64,000 nt of DNA from Nocardioides sp. IC4_145. Lineage in GTDB: Bacteria > Actinomycetota > Actinomycetes > Propionibacteriales > Nocardioidaceae. The notes under the pieces are model-generated. The model ran no database searches. It worked only from the letters and a program-made list of their open reading frames with translations, and was not told where the DNA came from. Each line of letters starts with the position of its first letter. Within the stretch, counting starts at the first letter, position 1. Of this stretch, positions 1 to 8,887 are shown piece after piece. The stretch lies in contig NZ_JAANMS010000020.1 of the NCBI RefSeq assembly GCF_011250565.1, positions 1-64,000 of the forward strand, in the 5' to 3' direction. The position numbers were made by a program, and so were the translations under genes.

Positions 1-20
1 GTCGGGGCTGGGTCGGGCGC

Positions 21-103
21 GTCAACGATCGTTCAATTGCGCGGTTTCAGCGCCTTCCCGGCCGTCCGAACCGCTACAGCCGCGCAATTGCTCGATTGTC
101 GAC
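21..103. repeat. 83-bp palindromic element, copy 1
   Basis: Two 24-base arms (21-44 and 80-103) are inverted copies matching at 20 of 24 positions, separated by 35 bases. The inner ends carry TTCAATTGCGCGG-like sequence, AT-rich against the surroundings. A second element with the same arm and spacer lengths lies at 53682-53764. It sits upstream of the DUF6318 lipoprotein gene in non-coding sequence. Function is unknown; a mobile miniature element or a structured RNA/terminator are both possible. The rest of 1-263 shows no gene. Confidence 0.75.
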
Positions 104-263
104 GGGTGCTTGGGACTGTTGAGGCCGCCGTGACGCGGGTCGTCTCCTGCGGCTTCCCGCTGTCCACAGGATGGCGCGAGGCGGTGTTCCCAGGCGCGGG
201 ACGTGGTTATCGTCCGTGACGGCGCCTCGGTCTGGGCGCTGCTGTCTCGGGAAGGACCACACC

Positions 264-803
264 ATGCCGCTGCGGAACCTCAGTGCCCTGGCGATCGTCG
301 CCACCCTCGCGCTCTCCGCATGCTCCTCCGACAACCCCGAGCCCAAGGTCGCGCCGGAGCCGACGGCGTCGACCTCGTCCGCGGTCGCCTCGCCCTCGGC
401 GTCCGCGAGCGCGGCCAATGACGACATGCCGGACGACGAGGTCGCGTTCATCGAGTCGTTCTATGCAGCACTCACCGAGGCGATCTCCACCGGTGATCCG
501 GCCGGATTCATGGTCCTAGCCGACGAGTCCTGTGTGAACTGCAAGACCCTGGCGAGGAATCTCCGCTCCGCGTACAAGAACGGCGGCCGCATCGTCGACG
601 GAGACTGGACGGTGCTTTCGGCCGAGCCTGACCCGGGCAAGGACGACGACGTATGGGAGGTCAGGGTCCGCACCGCCCGGGAGCGGTGGCTGGATGCATC
701 CGGCCAGACGGTCAAGACCGTCGCTCCGAGCATCCAAACCGTCGCCATGGCGCTTCAGCAGGACGCTGGCGGGTGGCAAGTCAGAGAACTGAAACTGCGA
801 TGA
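264..803 (+). CDS. DUF6318-like lipoprotein
   Basis: A 179-residue exported lipoprotein. It has a basic start, a hydrophobic core and the lipobox LSAC at residues 16-19, then a Ser/Ala/Pro-rich linker to about residue 50. The globular part resembles the DUF6318 family of Nocardioidaceae, with a paired-Cys motif SCVNC. The ATG at 264 is chosen because GGGAAGGA lies just upstream and the signal peptide begins there; a longer frame from 171 lacks both. Its stop overlaps the start of the next gene (ATGA), so the two are probably co-translated. The biochemical role is unknown. Confidence 0.75.
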   Translation: MPLRNLSALAIVATLALSACSSDNPEPKVAPEPTASTSSAVASPSASASAANDDMPDDEVAFIESFYAALTEAISTGDPAGFMVLADESCVNCKTLARNLRSAYKNGGRIVDGDWTVLSAEPDPGKDDDVWEVRVRTARERWLDASGQTVKTVAPSIQTVAMALQQDAGGWQVRELKLR

Positions 804-1549
804 AGGGACTGCGCACGGGGCTCATCTCAGCCAGCGCGCTTCTCCTGTCGGTATCAGCGAGCACCACGGCCATTGCCGACGACCCTTCGGGCCCAGTCGA
901 GGTCGGGACCACTACCGGCGGCTTGTGGACCAATATCGAGACGACGACTCCGTCGGCGCAGACCAACGGTTCAAGTTCGGACACAGCCCAGACGGTGAGC
1001 CTCGGCGCCCAGGTCGACGTCGGCACGGCCCTCGCGGAGGGGTTCTGCGCAGGGACGAACTGGAACGTCGAGTGCGTCCCAGAGGTCGAGCAGCCAAGCG
1101 CGCCGCAGCTCACGCCCGGCATGGTGGCTGCCGCGTTCCGCCGCCTCCCGCTCCCAGCGGCACAGCTTCAGGTCCAACCACCCAACGGCCGCACGCTGGT
1201 CAACTTCGCGACGAACTTCTACACCGACCGCGGCGACCTCACCCGCAGCGTCACCCTCCTCGGCCGGCGAGTCGACCTCCGCATCACCGCGACCGGCTAC
1301 ACCTGGCACTTCGGCGACGGCACGACGACCACGACGACCGAGCCCGGTGCGCCGTACCCGGACCTCGACGTCACCCACGACTACCGCAGGGCCGGACGGG
1401 TGGCGCCCAGCGTCGACACCACCTACAGCGCCGAGTTCAGCGTCGACGGCGGACCCTGGCGCCCCGTCTCAGGCACCGTCACCATCCCGGGACCATCCAC
1501 CGCACTCCGCGTCCTCACCGCCACCCCGACCCTCGTCGGCTACCGGTGA
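800..1549 (+). CDS. secreted PKD-domain-like protein
   Basis: A 249-residue protein with an N-terminal signal peptide (hydrophobic residues about 8-25, cleavage near AIA-DD). The N-terminal third is Thr/Ser-rich; the C-terminal half contains YTWHFGDGTTT and a later THDY, the usual core of a PKD-like immunoglobulin fold. There is no anchor motif, so it is probably secreted or cell-wall associated. The start overlaps the upstream lipoprotein stop, implying a two-gene operon. Function is unknown; PKD folds normally mediate protein or glycan contacts. Confidence 0.7.
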   Translation: MKGLRTGLISASALLLSVSASTTAIADDPSGPVEVGTTTGGLWTNIETTTPSAQTNGSSSDTAQTVSLGAQVDVGTALAEGFCAGTNWNVECVPEVEQPSAPQLTPGMVAAAFRRLPLPAAQLQVQPPNGRTLVNFATNFYTDRGDLTRSVTLLGRRVDLRITATGYTWHFGDGTTTTTTEPGAPYPDLDVTHDYRRAGRVAPSVDTTYSAEFSVDGGPWRPVSGTVTIPGPSTALRVLTATPTLVGYR

Positions 1550-1570
1550 GGGCTGCCGTCGACGGACGGA

Positions 1571-1915
1571 TCAGCCCGGGGGCCAGGTCATCGACCGCCC
1601 AGCGAGCACGTGCAGGTGCGCGTGGAAGACCGTCTGGCCGACGCCCGCACCGGTGTTGAAGACCAGGCGGTAGTCCTCGTGGCCCTCGGCCGTGGCGATC
1701 GCGGCAGCGGCCGTCACCAGCTCGGCGGACGCGGCCGGGTCGCCGGCGGCAAGCGCGGCGGCGTTCTCGTAGTGGTCGCGCGGCACGACCAGCACGTGGG
1801 TGGGCGCCTGCGGGTTGATGTCCCGGAAGGCGACGGTCCGCTCGGTGACGTGCACGACCTCGGCCGGCACCTCCTCGGCGACGATCTTGCAGAACAAGCA
1901 GTCCGGATCGCTCAT
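1571..1915 (-). CDS. HIT family nucleotide-binding protein
   Basis: A 114-residue histidine-triad protein, presumably a nucleoside phosphoramidase-type hydrolase. The catalytic HAHLHVL triad is at residues 98-104, and an N-terminal CLFC motif at 7-10 is typical of the zinc-binding HIT subgroup. Length is standard. It converges with the PKD protein gene and diverges from the GerMN lipoprotein. TAGGTT at 1922-1927 (minus strand) lies exactly at -12 to -7 if transcription starts at the A of the ATG, so the transcript is probably leaderless. Confidence 0.9.
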   Translation of the reverse strand: MSDPDCLFCKIVAEEVPAEVVHVTERTVAFRDINPQAPTHVLVVPRDHYENAAALAAGDPAASAELVTAAAAIATAEGHEDYRLVFNTGAGVGQTVFHAHLHVLAGRSMTWPPG

Positions 1916-1921
1916 GCACGC

Positions 1922-1927
1922 AACCTA
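1922..1927 (-). promoter_or_regulatory. -10 element of HIT gene (leaderless)
   Basis: TAGGTT on the minus strand fits the actinobacterial TANNNT consensus. It ends seven bases before the ATG, so transcription would begin at the start codon. No Shine-Dalgarno sequence is visible. Confidence 0.5.
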
Positions 1928-1986
1928 GCGCCGTCCCGCGCGCGTCCCACCAGCATCGACGGCCCACAACCGGGAGGATGGGCACC

Positions 1987-2913
1987 ATGGACGCTCGCCT
2001 GCGGATCTCCGCCCTGCTGACCGCCTCCACCCTCGCGCTGACGCTGGCCGGGTGCGGCGAGGACGACACCTCGGCCGAGGACCCGACGCCGGCCGGCAGC
2101 ACGAGCTCACCGACCGCCGGCAGCACCTCCAGCGACGAGCCGACCCCGGCCGACCCGTCCGCGAGCGGCACTCCGGGCGGCGGCGAGGGCGGCGAGGGTG
2201 GCGAGACGACGGTGCCGGTCTACTTCGCCTGCGAGACGCCGCAGGGCGTGCGGCTCTACCGCGAGTTCCGCCGCGTGGACGGGGACCCCTTCACCGCCGC
2301 CGCCGAGCTGCTGACCACGGGCGACGCGCTCGACCCCGACTACCGGTCACTGTGGCCCGAGGGCACCTTCGCCTCCGTCGAGGCGCAGGACGACGCGATC
2401 GTCGCGACCCTGGCCGACCAGGCCTGGACCGAGCGCGGTGACCTGTCCGCGAACGGCGCCCGCCTGGCCGCCCAGCAGCTCGTCTACACCCTCCAGGGCG
2501 TCGCGCAGGAGCGGCTGCCCGTGCGCGTGGTCGACCGCAGCGGTACGCCGGCGCCGCTGTTCGGCCTCGAGGGCGACCTCGCCGCGGCGGCACCGCTCGA
2601 GGTGCTTGCCCTGGTCAGCGTGAGCGGCCCCGAGGAGGGCGCGACCGTGGCCGACTCGTTCACGGCCGCGGGCGTGGCGTCGTCGTTCGAGGCGACCGTG
2701 CCGTGGGAGGTGCGCGACGGCGCGGGGAAGGTGGTGCTCGACGGGTTCGCGACCGCCGAGGGCTGGATGGACAAGCTCTACCCCTGGGCGAGCGAGGTCG
2801 ACGTGTCCGGGCTGGAGCCCGGCACCTACACGTTCGTGGCCATGACCGACGACCCGTCCGGCGGCGAGGGCTTCGGCCCGACCGAGGACAGCAAGACCAT
2901 CACGGTCGAGTAA
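1987..2913 (+). CDS. GerMN/Gmad2 domain lipoprotein
   Basis: A 308-residue lipoprotein with signal peptide and lipobox LAGC about 18-21, followed by a Ser/Thr/Gly/Pro linker to about residue 75. A GerMN-like domain spans about 75-200 and a C-terminal Gmad2-like immunoglobulin domain about 205-305. Despite the spore-germination family names, these domains are common in non-sporulating actinobacterial envelope lipoproteins. The ATG at 1987 is preferred over 1978 because GGGAGG (1972-1977) abuts the upstream ATG but is nine bases from this one. Function is unknown. Confidence 0.75.
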   Translation: MDARLRISALLTASTLALTLAGCGEDDTSAEDPTPAGSTSSPTAGSTSSDEPTPADPSASGTPGGGEGGEGGETTVPVYFACETPQGVRLYREFRRVDGDPFTAAAELLTTGDALDPDYRSLWPEGTFASVEAQDDAIVATLADQAWTERGDLSANGARLAAQQLVYTLQGVAQERLPVRVVDRSGTPAPLFGLEGDLAAAAPLEVLALVSVSGPEEGATVADSFTAAGVASSFEATVPWEVRDGAGKVVLDGFATAEGWMDKLYPWASEVDVSGLEPGTYTFVAMTDDPSGGEGFGPTEDSKTITVE

Positions 2914-2917
2914 GCAC

Positions 2918-3658
2918 TCAGCCCCAGCGCTCGGTCCGCGCGAGGAGCGCGGAGACGGCGGCGACGCCGGCGGTCGAGGTGCGCAGCACCTCGGCGCCCA
3001 ACCGCACCGAGGAGGCACCGGCCGCGGTGAACGCCGCGACCTCCTCCTCGGTCAGCCCGCCCTCGGGGCCGACGACGACCACGACCGGGCCGTCCGCAGG
3101 CACGTCCAAGCAGGCGAGCGGCACCGACGCCTCCTCGTGCAGGACCACGCCCAGCGGGGCGGACGACAGCAGCGCCACGACGTCGGCGGTCGAGGCGAGC
3201 TCGTCGACCTCGGGGAACCACGAGCGGCGCGCCTGCTTGGCCGCCTCGCGCGCGGTCGCGCGCCACTTGGCCAGCGACTTCGCGGCCCGCTCGCCCTTCC
3301 AGACGGCGACCGACCGCGACGCGGCCCACGGCACGACCCGCGCGACGCCGACCTCGGTCAGCACCTCGACGGCCAGCTCCCCGCGGTCGCCCTTGGGCAG
3401 CGCCTGGACGACGACGAACGCCGGCGACGGCGCAGCCACGCGGCGTACGTCGGCGGCGACCGCAGTGAAAACGCGCTTCCCGGTCGAGGCCACCTCGGCC
3501 GTGACCGAGGTGCCGGCCCCGTCGGTGAGGACGACGCTCTCCCCCACCCGCAGCCGGCGGACGGCGACGGCGTGGTGCGCCTCGTCGCCCTCGACGGTCA
3601 CGGAGGACCCGGCGGCGACCCCCTCGAGCGTGGGGACGAGGTGGACCGGCAGCGACAT
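2918..3658 (-). CDS. rsmE: 16S rRNA (uracil1498-N3)-methyltransferase
   Basis: A 246-residue SPOUT-class methyltransferase that N3-methylates U1498 of 16S rRNA. The N-terminal PUA-like part begins VHLVPTLEG. The C-terminal half has the SAM-binding knot motif VVVGPEGGLTEEE (about 173-185) and RLGAEVLRTSTA (about 219-230). It is the last gene of hrcA-dnaJ-rsmE, 14 bases after dnaJ, a common actinobacterial order. It ends four bases from the convergent lipoprotein gene. Confidence 0.93.
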   Translation of the reverse strand: MSLPVHLVPTLEGVAAGSSVTVEGDEAHHAVAVRRLRVGESVVLTDGAGTSVTAEVASTGKRVFTAVAADVRRVAAPSPAFVVVQALPKGDRGELAVEVLTEVGVARVVPWAASRSVAVWKGERAAKSLAKWRATAREAAKQARRSWFPEVDELASTADVVALLSSAPLGVVLHEEASVPLACLDVPADGPVVVVVGPEGGLTEEEVAAFTAAGASSVRLGAEVLRTSTAGVAAVSALLARTERWG

Positions 3659-3672
3659 CGCGGAAGCGCCTG

Positions 3673-4848
3673 TCAGTGGCCGTCGAAGGCGTCGCGCAGC
3701 CGGCCGAAGAACGACTTCGAGCCCGGCTTGACCTGGCCCGAGGGCGTCTCCTCGCCGCGGATCGCGGCGAGCTCGCGCAGCAGCTCCTCCTGGCGGGCGT
3801 CGAGCCGCTGCGGCGTCTCGACGGCCACGCTGACGACCAGGTCACCGCGGCCCCCGCGCAGGCCGGGCACGCCGCGGCCGCGGAGCACCTGCTCGGTGCC
3901 GGACTGGGTGCCGGCAGGGATCTCCAGGCTGAACTCGGTCTCGACGCCGGAGTCCGCGCCCTGCTCGACGTCCGCCTCGAGCGTCGGCAGCGTCAGCGAC
4001 GTGCCGAGCGCGGCGGCGGTCATCGGCACGGTGACCGTGCAGTGCAGGTCGTTGCCGTGGCGGGTGAAGACGCGGTGCGGGGCGACCTGGATCTCGACGT
4101 ACAGGTCACCGGCGGGGCCACCGCCCGGCCCGACCTCGCCCTGCTCGGCGAGCTGGACGCGGGTGCCGGTGTCGACGCCGGCCGGGATCTTGACCGTGAG
4201 CGTGCGGCGCGAGCGCACGCGGCCGTCGCCGGAGCACTCGCGGCACGGCTCGGGGATGATCGTGCCGAACCCCCGGCAGGCCGCGCAGGGGCGCAGCGTG
4301 CGGATCTCGCCGAGGAACGAGCGCTGCACGTGGGCGACCTCGCCCTGGCCGCGGCAGGTCTCGCACGGCACCGGGTGGCTGCCGGGCGCGGCGCCGTCGC
4401 CGTGGCAGGTCGTGCACAGCACGGCCGTGTCCACCTTGAGCTCACGGGTGACGCCGAAGGCGGCCTCCGCGAGGTCGACGTCGAGCCGGATCAGCGCGTC
4501 CTGGCCACGGCGCACGCGCGGGCGCGGACCGCGACCACCGCCGGCGCCGCCGCCCGCGTGTCCGCCGAAGAACGCGTCCATGATGTCGGTGAACGAGAAG
4601 CCGGCGCCCTGGCCGAAGCCGGCGGCCCCGCCGCCGAACGGGTCGCCGCCACGGTCGTACGCCGACCGCTTCTGCGGGTCCGAGAGCACCTCGTAGGCGC
4701 GGGAGATCTCCTTGAACTTGTCCTGCGCCTCGGGCTCGGGGTTGACGTCGGGGTGGTACTGCCGCGCGAGCCGCCGGTAGGCCTTCTTGATCGCGGTGTC
4801 GTCCGCGTCGCGGTCGACTCCGAGCAGGTCGTAGAGGTCCTGGCTCAC
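3673..4848 (-). CDS. dnaJ: chaperone protein DnaJ (DnaJ2 type)
   Basis: A 391-residue class I Hsp40 co-chaperone that stimulates DnaK ATPase. The J domain is at about 4-67, followed by a Gly/Phe-rich linker. The zinc-finger region contains four CxxCxGxG-type motifs (CTTCHGDG, CETCRGQG, CAACRGFG, CRECSGDG) at about 144-215, then the substrate-binding domains. Start is GTG. It follows hrcA by 62 bases, so it is the HrcA/CIRCE-controlled copy rather than the dnaK-operon copy. Confidence 0.95.
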   Translation of the reverse strand: MSQDLYDLLGVDRDADDTAIKKAYRRLARQYHPDVNPEPEAQDKFKEISRAYEVLSDPQKRSAYDRGGDPFGGGAAGFGQGAGFSFTDIMDAFFGGHAGGGAGGGRGPRPRVRRGQDALIRLDVDLAEAAFGVTRELKVDTAVLCTTCHGDGAAPGSHPVPCETCRGQGEVAHVQRSFLGEIRTLRPCAACRGFGTIIPEPCRECSGDGRVRSRRTLTVKIPAGVDTGTRVQLAEQGEVGPGGGPAGDLYVEIQVAPHRVFTRHGNDLHCTVTVPMTAAALGTSLTLPTLEADVEQGADSGVETEFSLEIPAGTQSGTEQVLRGRGVPGLRGGRGDLVVSVAVETPQRLDARQEELLRELAAIRGEETPSGQVKPGSKSFFGRLRDAFDGH

Positions 4849-4910
4849 CTGTGTTCCTTACGAGATCGGGAGGTGGTTCGGGTGGAGGGGTACGGCGTGA
4901 CGAGGGCCGG

Positions 4911-5945
4911 TCAGCCCTCGTCGAGGATGCGGGAGACGTAGCGGGCGACGGCGCGCACGGCGGACATCGTCCCGGGGTAGTCCATGCGCGTGGGCCCGAC
5001 GATGCCCAGCGTGGCGAGCGCCTCGTCGCGCGGGCCGTACCCGGTGGCGACGACGCTGGTGGAGGCGAGCTCCTCGTAGGGGCCCTCGGCCCCGATGCGC
5101 ACCGTGACCGTGCCGCCGACGGTCGCCTCGCCGAGCAGCTTGAGCAGCACCACGTGCTCCTCGAGCGCCTCGAGCAGCGGGCGGACGGCGGAGTCGAAGG
5201 AGTCGCCGTAGCGCGCGAGGTTCGCCGCGCCGCCGACCGCGATCCGCTGGTCGGAGCGGTGGTCCTCCATCGCGTCGGCGAGGGTCTCGACCACGGCGCG
5301 GGTCACCCCGTCGTCGCGGTCGGGCCCGGGGCCCGGGACCTCCGGCACCGCCTCGCGCAGCCGGCGTACGGCATCGGCGATGATCTGGCCGGTCGCGGCC
5401 TGGAGCACCTGGGACCGCAGGTCGGCGAGGGCGTCCTCGGACACCTCCGCCGGCAGCTCGACGAGGCGCTGCTCGACCCGGCCGGTGCTGAGGATCAGCA
5501 CCGCGAGCAGCCGGGACGGGGTGAGCGCGACGAGCTCGACGTGGCGGACCGTGGAGCGCGAGAGCGTGGGGTACTGCACGACCGCGACCTGGCGGGTCAG
5601 CTGCGAGAGCAGGCGGACCGAGCGGGTGACGACGTCATCGAGGTCGACGGCCCCGTCCAGGAACGAGGAGATCGCGCGCTTCTCGGCGGCGGTCATCGGC
5701 TTGACGGTGCTGAGCCGGTCGACGAAGAGCCGGTAGCCCTTGTCGGTGGGCACCCGGCCGGCGCTGGTGTGCGGCTGAGTGATGTAGCCCTCGTCCTCGA
5801 GGACGGCCATGTCGTTGCGGACCGTGGCGGGCGAGACGCCGAGGCCGTGCCGCTCGACGAGCGCCTTGGAGCCGACCGGCTCCTCGGTCGCCACGTAGTC
5901 CTCGACGATGGCCCGCAGCACGGCGAGCCTGCGGTCCTCCTGCAC
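4911..5945 (-). CDS. hrcA: heat-inducible transcription repressor HrcA
   Basis: A 344-residue repressor that binds CIRCE and is stabilised by GroEL. The N-terminal winged helix begins [16 protein letters not shown] and contains [18 protein letters not shown]; the GAF-like dimerisation region follows. The GTG at 5945 is chosen over the ATG at 5960: GGGAGG lies four bases before the GTG, whereas the ATG directly abuts the CIRCE repeat and has no ribosome site. The operator in its own leader implies autoregulation of hrcA-dnaJ-rsmE. Confidence 0.93.
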   Translation of the reverse strand: MQEDRRLAVLRAIVEDYVATEEPVGSKALVERHGLGVSPATVRNDMAVLEDEGYITQPHTSAGRVPTDKGYRLFVDRLSTVKPMTAAEKRAISSFLDGAVDLDDVVTRSVRLLSQLTRQVAVVQYPTLSRSTVRHVELVALTPSRLLAVLILSTGRVEQRLVELPAEVSEDALADLRSQVLQAATGQIIADAVRRLREAVPEVPGPGPDRDDGVTRAVVETLADAMEDHRSDQRIAVGGAANLARYGDSFDSAVRPLLEALEEHVVLLKLLGEATVGGTVTVRIGAEGPYEELASTSVVATGYGPRDEALATLGIVGPTRMDYPGTMSAVRAVARYVSRILDEG

Positions 5946-5960
5946 GTCGCCTCCCACCAT

Positions 5961-5987
5961 CTGGCACTCGTCACTACTGAGTGCCAA
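5961..5987. promoter_or_regulatory. CIRCE operator (HrcA-binding)
   Basis: Arms CTGGCACTC (5961-5969) and GAGTGCCAA (5979-5987) are separated by nine bases. This matches the CIRCE layout TTAGCACTC-N9-GAGTGCTAA, with 8 of 9 arm positions pairing. It lies 15 bases before the hrcA GTG. Confidence 0.92.
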
Positions 5988-6061
5988 CTGTAGCGCGACC
6001 CGGGCCGCCGGCCCGATCTCGGCGAGCGAGACGTCCCGTCGACCGGGCATCGCCGATCGAC

Positions 6062-6080
6062 GTAGGTTAGGCTCACCTAA
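6062..6080. promoter_or_regulatory. IdeR/DtxR-type iron box
   Basis: GTAGGTTAGGCTCACCTAA matches the 19-base IdeR/DtxR consensus TTAGGTTAGGCTAACCTAA at 17 positions. It ends 42 bases before the start of the HugZ/DUF2470 gene. Iron-loaded IdeR/DtxR normally represses such promoters, so the gene is expected to be induced under iron limitation. Confidence 0.85.
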
Positions 6081-6122
6081 CCGCGAGACCGACTGCCTGA
6101 CGAGCGCACCGAGGAGCCCCGC

Positions 6123-6857
6123 ATGACCGTCGTCCCGAGCAGCACCACCCGCCACGACCCGCACCGGTCGGCGGCCGCGGCGCGCGCGGTGCTCTCCTGC
6201 CCGGCCGACGTGCAGATGGCGGTCGACGGAGCGCCGGGCGTGCTCGACGGCCCGGACGCCGAAGGCACCGTCATGCAGGACTGCGGCGGCGAGCCGACCT
6301 TCTCCACCCCGCTCTCCAGCGACCTCGCGGTCGCGGCGGCGGAGGGCCGCGGCGCCGTGCTCACCCTCGCCAGCGGGCTCGGCCGACCCGGCTCGCCCGA
6401 CCGCGAGGTCACCGTGAGCATCGCCGGGCGGCTCGTCGTGCGCGGTCGCGAGAGCTGCGTCTGCTGCGGCGACCCCCGCGACGTCGTGGCGCTCGAGCCG
6501 GAGCGCGTGGTGCTGGGCCGCGTCGGCGGGTCCGCGACCGAGCAGGTGCCGGTCGACCTGGCGCGCTTCCGGGCGTCGGAGCACCAGCTCAACCGCGGCT
6601 ACCTCCAGCGCTCGGTCGAGCACGCCAACGACCACCACCAGGACGAGCTGCGGCGCGCGGTCTCGACCACGACCGGCACGCCGCTTGCCCAGGTCGTCGG
6701 CGTCGCGCTGGCCGACCTCCGCGTCGACGGCGTCGAGGTGCAGTGGGTCGGGACCCACGGCGCGGACCGCACCGTCCTGCGCTTCCCCCGGGCGGCCCGC
6801 ACGACCGCCGAGCTCGGCGACATGCTGCGCCGCCAGCTCCACCACGGCATGTGCTGA
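6123..6857 (+). CDS. HugZ-like haem-utilisation protein (DUF2470)
   Basis: A 244-residue protein combining a PNPOx/FMN-binding split-barrel-like region (about 20-135) with a C-terminal DUF2470 domain (about 157-238) carrying HANDHH at 167-172. The architecture is that of HugZ-type haem-degrading or haem-binding proteins that release iron from haem. A Cys cluster SCVCC at 111-115 is unusual for the family. GAGGAG lies nine bases before the ATG. The iron box at 6062-6080 supports a role in iron acquisition. No haem transporter is in the window; activity is inferred. Confidence 0.75.
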   Translation: MTVVPSSTTRHDPHRSAAAARAVLSCPADVQMAVDGAPGVLDGPDAEGTVMQDCGGEPTFSTPLSSDLAVAAAEGRGAVLTLASGLGRPGSPDREVTVSIAGRLVVRGRESCVCCGDPRDVVALEPERVVLGRVGGSATEQVPVDLARFRASEHQLNRGYLQRSVEHANDHHQDELRRAVSTTTGTPLAQVVGVALADLRVDGVEVQWVGTHGADRTVLRFPRAARTTAELGDMLRRQLHHGMC

Positions 6858-6869
6858 CGAGTCCGGGCC

Positions 6870-6875
6870 TAGGCT
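6870..6875 (+). promoter_or_regulatory. -10 element of MBL-fold gene
   Basis: TAGGCT fits TANNNT and ends seven bases before the GTG at 6883, placing the transcript start at or one base before the start codon. This also supports the chosen start. Confidence 0.4.
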
Positions 6876-6882
6876 CGGCCGG

Positions 6883-7731
6883 GTGACGTTCACCGAGATC
6901 GCCGACCGGGTCTGGGTGACCCGCCTCCCCTGGTACGACGTGACCACCACCGTCGTGGGCGGCGACCGGGGGCTCGTGGTGGTCGACACCCACGCCTCGG
7001 CGGTCGCGGGACGCGCGCTCGCCGACGACGTACGCGACCTCGGCGCCGGCGAGGTCGTCGCCGTCGTCAACACCCACTGGCACCTCGACCACACCCTCGG
7101 CAACGGCGCCTTCCGCGAGGGCTGGCCCGAGGTGCCGATCCACGCGCACGAGGAGGCGGCGGCCGAGCTGGAGCGGACGGCCGAGACCGCCCGGCAGGAG
7201 TACGCCGGGGAGCCGGCCGACCCGCACCACGACGAGGTCCTCGCCACCCCGGTCGTGGTGCCCGACCACACCTTCTCCTCGGCCCGCGTGCTGGACCTCG
7301 GCGACCGCGCCCTCGAGCTGGTCCACCCCGGGCGGGCGCACACCGCGGGCGACCTGGTCCTGCGGGTGCCCGACGCCGACGTGCTGGTCGCCGGCGACCT
7401 GGTCGAGTCCTCGGCGCCGCCGTCGTTCGGCGACGACTCCTGGCCGATGGACTGGCCCCTCAGCCTCGACATCGTGCTCGGGCTGACGACGTCCGCGTCG
7501 ATCGTGGTGCCGGGCCACGGCCCTGTCGTCGACCGGGACTTCGTCGAGGAGCAGCGCAACCAGATCGGCGTGGTCGCCGAGACCGCGCGCGACCTCGCCT
7601 CCCGAGGCGTGCCCCTGGCCGACGCGCTGGCCGCCGCGGAGTGGCCGTGGCCGCGGGAGCACCTGCGCACCGCGGTCGAGCGGGCCTACGCCCAGCTGCC
7701 CCGCAGCCAGCGCCGCTTGCCGCTCATCTGA
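6883..7731 (+). CDS. MBL-fold metallo-hydrolase
   Basis: A 282-residue metallo-beta-lactamase-fold hydrolase. The metal motif HWHLDH is at 65-70; further ligands appear in the [10 protein letters not shown] segment, the GDLVES aspartate and the C-terminal VPGHGPVVD histidine. It resembles the general hydrolase subgroup rather than true beta-lactamases, and there is no signal peptide. The GTG start follows a leaderless-type -10. The substrate cannot be told from sequence. Confidence 0.8.
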   Translation: MTFTEIADRVWVTRLPWYDVTTTVVGGDRGLVVVDTHASAVAGRALADDVRDLGAGEVVAVVNTHWHLDHTLGNGAFREGWPEVPIHAHEEAAAELERTAETARQEYAGEPADPHHDEVLATPVVVPDHTFSSARVLDLGDRALELVHPGRAHTAGDLVLRVPDADVLVAGDLVESSAPPSFGDDSWPMDWPLSLDIVLGLTTSASIVVPGHGPVVDRDFVEEQRNQIGVVAETARDLASRGVPLADALAAAEWPWPREHLRTAVERAYAQLPRSQRRLPLI

Positions 7732-7749
7732 GCCGGGTACGGGCCTGCC

Positions 7750-7983
7750 ATGAGCGAAGCGACCCCTGAGGACGCCGGCCAGGACGCGACCGGCATCGGC
7801 GACGACCAGCTGCCCGAGGACCTCCGACCCGGCGACGAGAACCCGCTCGCCGAGGGCCTGGAGCCCGGCGAGACCGCCGGCGACCTGCTCGAGGAGGGCA
7901 AGCACACCGACCAGGAGCAGGACGCCCAGGAGCAGGACGGCGAGCGGGCGCCGGACGGGTCGAGCACGTCACAGGACGGCTGA
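7750..7983 (+). CDS. small acidic hypothetical protein
   Basis: A 77-residue, very acidic protein rich in Asp, Glu, Gln and Gly with almost no hydrophobic residues, so probably disordered and soluble. It contains a PEDLRPGDENPLAEGLEPGE segment. It lies 18 bases after the MBL gene in the same direction, which may explain its translation. No domain is recognised. Confidence 0.5.
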   Translation: MSEATPEDAGQDATGIGDDQLPEDLRPGDENPLAEGLEPGETAGDLLEEGKHTDQEQDAQEQDGERAPDGSSTSQDG

Positions 7984-8022
7984 CCCCGGCGCGCCGTGCG
8001 CCGGACCGTCGGCGCCCGCGCC

Positions 8023-8028
8023 TAGCGT
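8023..8028 (+). promoter_or_regulatory. -10 element of DUF3097 gene
   Basis: TAGCGT fits TANNNT and ends seven bases before the GTG at 8036. A GGAGG at 8030-8034 is too close to the GTG to act as a ribosome site, favouring leaderless translation. Confidence 0.4.
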
Positions 8029-8035
8029 CGGAGGC

Positions 8036-8887
8036 GTGACCGACCGCTACGGCTCCGACGTCCTCTCCACCGACTGGCGTGCACCCAAGCGCGGCCGGGC
8101 CGTCGAGGCGCCCGCCGAGCTCGGCGCGGTCGTCGAGGAGGTCACGACCGACTGGGTCGGCGAGATCGTCGCCGTCGACCGCGACCTGCACACCGTCACC
8201 CTCGAGGACCGGCGCGACCGCCGGCGCACGTTCCCGCTCGGCGCCGGCTTCCTGCTGGAGGGCAAGCCGGTCATCCTCACCGCGCCGGTCCGGCAGACGG
8301 CGCCGGCCAAGCCGACCCGCACCGCGTCCGGCTCGGTCGCCGTCCACGACGCGAAGGCGCGGGTGGCGCGCGCGAGCCGGATCTTCGTGGAGGGCCGGCA
8401 CGACGCGGAGCTCGTCGAGAAGGTCTGGGGCGACGACCTGCGGATCGAGGGCGTGGTCGTGGAGTACCTCGACGGCATCGACGACCTCTCCGAGCACCTG
8501 CGCGACTTCCGCCCCGGCCCGAACCGCCGCGTCGGCGTCCTCGTCGACCACCTCGTCAGGGGCTCGAAGGAGAGCCGGATCGCCGACGCGGTGCGCCGCT
8601 CGCCAGTCGGCCAGCACGTGCTCATCGTCGGCCACCCGTTCATCGACGTCTGGGCCGCGGTGAAGCCGGCCCGGCTCGGCCTGCAGCGGTGGCCGGACGT
8701 CCCGCGGCACCTCGAGTGGAAGAAGGGCGTGTGCCAGCAGCTCGGCTGGCCGCACCGCGACCAGGCCGACATCGCGCGGGCGTGGAAGCACATCCTCGGG
8801 AAGGTCCAGTCCTTCGGTGACCTGGAACCGGCACTTCTCGGTAGGGTCGAGGAACTGATCGACTTCGTCACCGAGGAGCAGCCGTGA
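8036..8887 (+). CDS. DUF3097 family protein
   Basis: A 283-residue cytoplasmic protein of the actinobacterial DUF3097 family. The N-terminal part is a small beta-rich region (EIVAVDRDLHTVTLEDRR). The C-terminal part from about 115 holds RIFVEGRHDAELVEKVWG and VGVLVDHLVRGSKE, resembling a Toprim-like fold with acidic residues. The stop overlaps the next gene by GTGA. The function is uncharacterised; a nucleic-acid role is only suggested by the Toprim-like features. Confidence 0.8.
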   Translation: MTDRYGSDVLSTDWRAPKRGRAVEAPAELGAVVEEVTTDWVGEIVAVDRDLHTVTLEDRRDRRRTFPLGAGFLLEGKPVILTAPVRQTAPAKPTRTASGSVAVHDAKARVARASRIFVEGRHDAELVEKVWGDDLRIEGVVVEYLDGIDDLSEHLRDFRPGPNRRVGVLVDHLVRGSKESRIADAVRRSPVGQHVLIVGHPFIDVWAAVKPARLGLQRWPDVPRHLEWKKGVCQQLGWPHRDQADIARAWKHILGKVQSFGDLEPALLGRVEELIDFVTEEQP

